A stretch of 64,000 bases of DNA, taken from NCBI GenBank assembly GCA_017404665.1, contig JAFRBX010000004.1:52703-116702 (forward strand), written 5' to 3'. Shown one piece after another: positions 62,579 to 64,000 of the stretch. Made by a program: the position numbers and the translations under genes. The number at the start of each line of letters is the position of its first letter. The first letter of the stretch is position 1. The notes under the pieces are model-generated. The model was given only the letters and a program-made list of their open reading frames with translations, was not told the DNA's origin and made no database searches. The DNA comes from Ruminococcus sp. GTDB lineage: Bacteria; Bacillota; Clostridia; Oscillospirales; Acutalibacteraceae.

Positions 62579-62806
62579 ATGAATAATGAAGTATTAGTAG
62601 GAAAAATTTTAAGAGCGTTTAAAAGCGTTGGTATGACGATCGCTGGATTTGCGAAAGCAGAAGGCTTCAATGTAAAGGTGTTGTATAATCTCAGCGGTAA
62701 AAGAAAAGCAAGTGATGAATTACTAAATCAGATCATCTTTTGTTTACAACAAAACTATCCCAAGCAGTATCAAAACATAATGAAGATTGTAGAGGTGACA
62801 GAGTAA
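62579..62806 (+). CDS. Small HTH-like protein of the mobile element
   Basis: The 75-residue protein has I-A-G-F-A-K-A-E-G-F-N-V-K-V-L-Y-N-L-S-G-K-R-K resembling a phage-type recognition helix, and a helical end. TAGGAGGAATC precedes the ATG. Its stop overlaps the next start by 1 bp. It is probably a DNA-binding accessory factor. Confidence 0.65.
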   Translation: MNNEVLVGKILRAFKSVGMTIAGFAKAEGFNVKVLYNLSGKRKASDELLNQIIFCLQQNYPKQYQNIMKIVEVTE

Positions 62807-63132
62807 TGAACAGCGGCATTTTTGGCGGTTATACTCACCATGATAGATACGGTTTGACTTATAGCCCAAATTATGAATTTGAAAACAAGGTAAGAGAAGT
62901 AGTAAGAGAAGAAATAGACATATATATGACACAGTACAAAGACCGATTAGCACAGGATATTGAATCGGGCGTACTCAGCGCAATAAATTATGATGTGCAA
63001 ACGATAGCAGATGTTTCGATAGGTGATGTTAATGATATGATAAGTTCTGAGAAGGTCAGCAGTTTTGTATCAGGCAAGATTGCAGAGGAAATAGGAAAGC
63101 GTATACATAACTTTAAATTGACAATAGTGTGA
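62806..63132 (+). CDS. Hypothetical protein of the mobile element
   Basis: The 108-residue protein has a Gly/Tyr/His-rich head (MNSGIFGGYTHHDRYGLTYSPNYEF) followed by an amphipathic helical body without a recognised family. It starts at the stop codon of the preceding gene and uses its GAGGTGACAG as ribosome binding site, so the two form an operon. Confidence 0.6.
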   Translation: MNSGIFGGYTHHDRYGLTYSPNYEFENKVREVVREEIDIYMTQYKDRLAQDIESGVLSAINYDVQTIADVSIGDVNDMISSEKVSSFVSGKIAEEIGKRIHNFKLTIV

Positions 63133-63333
63133 AAGTGGTTTAGCCGCAGAAAAGATAATAAGTATATGTATACGTTTATTTATAAGAATATATAGTTTTC
63201 TGTTCTTTTATCTATAAGTAGAATTATGAAGGGTGTCGTATGTAAAAGTATACAATAACGAACAGGATAAAAAGAAACAAATAATAGTTCGTAAAAGTTC
63301 TAAAAATATTTTACACACGTTCGTAAATATGTA

Positions 63334-63361
63334 TTGACATTTGCGAACGCTGTGGTATAAT
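63334..63361 (+). promoter_or_regulatory. Strong sigma-A promoter reading into the IS
   Basis: TTGACA (63334-63339) and TATAAT (63356-63361) lie 16 bp apart. An inverted repeat CGTTCGTAAAT / ATTTGCGAACG (63318-63349) spans the -35, and further half-sites lie upstream (GTTCGTAAA at 63288). The natural target gene is not in the window. Confidence 0.75.
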
Positions 63362-63378
63362 AACAGTAGAATGAACAT

Positions 63379-63975
63379 CCCCGGTGCAAGCACTAAAATG
63401 TCCACCGGACATTTTACCCGCGCACAGCGCGGGCGGGGTATCACTTCGCTTTGCTCTACGGATTACGATTGAATATGGAAAGTTGCTGATATTCACCGTA
63501 ATCTTGTTTACCCTGTTCCTTGACGTACTGCGCTATTACATCTTCATTGGTATTCTTGCCTACCGTTGCGACAAAATAGCCGTCGGACCAGAGTTCTCCT
63601 CCCCAAAGTTGCTTCTTAACTTCGGGATGCTCGGCAAATATCATTCTCCCTGTTATGCTTTTTATCACTTTGATTATCTCGCTAGGGCTATGCGTTGGGG
63701 TTGACTGGATCAAAAAATGAACGTGGTTCTTATCTGTTCCAATTTCTAAAAATCTGATCCACTCATACCTTAGCTCTATTCCCTCACATATTTGCACGAG
63801 CGCTTTGTCCACCACGTCCGTGAATATTATCCGACGGTATTTTGCCGGGCAAACGAAATGGTAAACAAGATTACTCACATTGTGTGATAAATATACGTAA
63901 CTACTCTCCCCCACTGTAATCCGTCCTTTCGAGTACATTATACTCGAAAGACTCTTTCGCTGCAAGCAGCGGGGA
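63379..63975 (-). mobile_element. IS200/IS605-type insertion sequence
   Basis: The ends carry CCCCGG-TGCAAGCA (63379-63392) and TGCAAGCA-GCGGGG (63962-63975). Subterminal hairpins are AAAATGTCC-ACC-GGACATTTT with CCCGCGC...GCGCGGG at one end and TTTCGAGTA...TACTCGAAA at the other. It carries one transposase gene and no tnpB. The exact cleavage points are inferred. Confidence 0.65.
63456..63914 (-). CDS. tnpA: IS200/IS605-family HUH transposase TnpA
   Basis: The protein has 152 residues from GTG 63914 (AAAGGA upstream); an ATG at 63938 is possible. The Y1-transposase core is clear: Y-H-F-V-C-P-A-K-Y-R-R near the start, the HUH pair in K-N-H-V-H-F-L-I-Q, and W-S-D-G-Y-F-V-A-T-V-G. The C-terminal helix bears Y-V-K-E-Q-G-K with the likely catalytic Tyr. 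It moves single-stranded DNA by recognising hairpins at the IS ends. It is full length and apparently intact. Confidence 0.92.
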   Translation of the reverse strand: MGESSYVYLSHNVSNLVYHFVCPAKYRRIIFTDVVDKALVQICEGIELRYEWIRFLEIGTDKNHVHFLIQSTPTHSPSEIIKVIKSITGRMIFAEHPEVKKQLWGGELWSDGYFVATVGKNTNEDVIAQYVKEQGKQDYGEYQQLSIFNRNP

Positions 63976-64000
63976 ATTATACCCTAATTTGGTTATTAAA

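Larger units (their letters stand above)
57788..64000 (+). mobile_element. Putative integrative element next to tRNA-Thr (right end outside window)
   Basis: From the tRNA-Thr 3' end the DNA turns AT-rich. It carries a tyrosine integrase, small XRE-like regulators, a DUF6291-like replication-type protein, zinc-ribbon/CFI-box proteins and an IS. No ordinary housekeeping gene is present. A second copy of the tRNA 3' end was not found before the window edge, so the right boundary is unknown. Confidence 0.65.

Noticed and set aside
63379-63975. TnpB or an omega RNA partner for the IS
   Set aside because: Only a TnpA-type gene fits inside the element. No RuvC-like frame is present in the window.

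Overview
The window reads as a chromosomal segment of an anaerobic, Gram-positive-lineage Clostridia member, most likely Oscillospiraceae/Ruminococcaceae. The evidence is a CIRCE-controlled hrcA-grpE-dnaK-dnaJ locus, a six-gene Rnf complex, an orphan spoVAE, strong AGGAGG ribosome binding sites and consensus sigma-A promoters. The backbone (about 1-57.7 kb) is moderately GC-rich. The last 6 kb, downstream of a tRNA-Thr gene and a tyrosine integrase, is clearly AT-rich and looks like a mobile element that runs past the right edge.

Layout. 0-1.4 kb: end of an EamA permease, rpsT and two small membrane proteins. 1.5-3.0 kb: a MITE-like repeat and a prophage scrap (5'-truncated MuF-type minor capsid protein with a toxin-like tail, a small partner gene and yjcQ). 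3.0-8.3 kb: heat-shock genes. 8.5-12.6 kb: nadE, a D-2-hydroxyacid dehydrogenase, a GNAT and unknowns. 12.6-19.1 kb: a phospho-signalling locus with an XRE regulator divergent from a membrane protease-FHA protein, then FHA protein, PP2C phosphatase, Ser/Thr kinase and a membrane protein with repeated E-T-S/T-x-L motifs. 19.4-27.6 kb: a small membrane protein and a 2,549-residue surface protein. 27.9-32.7 kb: a Gld-type ABC operon. 33-41 kb: flavodoxins, aldo/keto reductases, SDR, LysR and CMD proteins, with two truncated genes. 41-47.6 kb: polysaccharide pyruvyl transferase and rnfCDGEAB. 47.8-52.2 kb: spoVAE, a 55-residue membrane protein and a glycosyltransferase/acyltransferase operon that includes a GT8-PlsC fusion. 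52.8-53.4 kb: an E2 ubiquitin-conjugating-like protein. 53.5-57.1 kb: pnp, rpsO and an XRE regulator. 57.7-64 kb: tRNA-Thr, integrase, small regulators, a zinc-ribbon/CFI-box protein pair and an IS200/IS605-type insertion.

How the parts fit. The 13-19 kb genes make a plausible closed signalling circuit: kinase and phosphatase, FHA phosphothreonine readers, and short threonine motifs in three membrane proteins that could be the phosphorylated sites. The window is also rich in small intergenic repeats: two families of 7-bp-periodic arrays, a GATTGCC...GCAATGAC repeat, a roughly 250-bp MITE-like element, and a palindrome that matches the joined ends of the IS. The E2-like protein, the signalling locus, the GT8-PlsC fusion and the heptamer arrays are the items most worth following up. 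All functional assignments were made by reading motifs; no database search was run.
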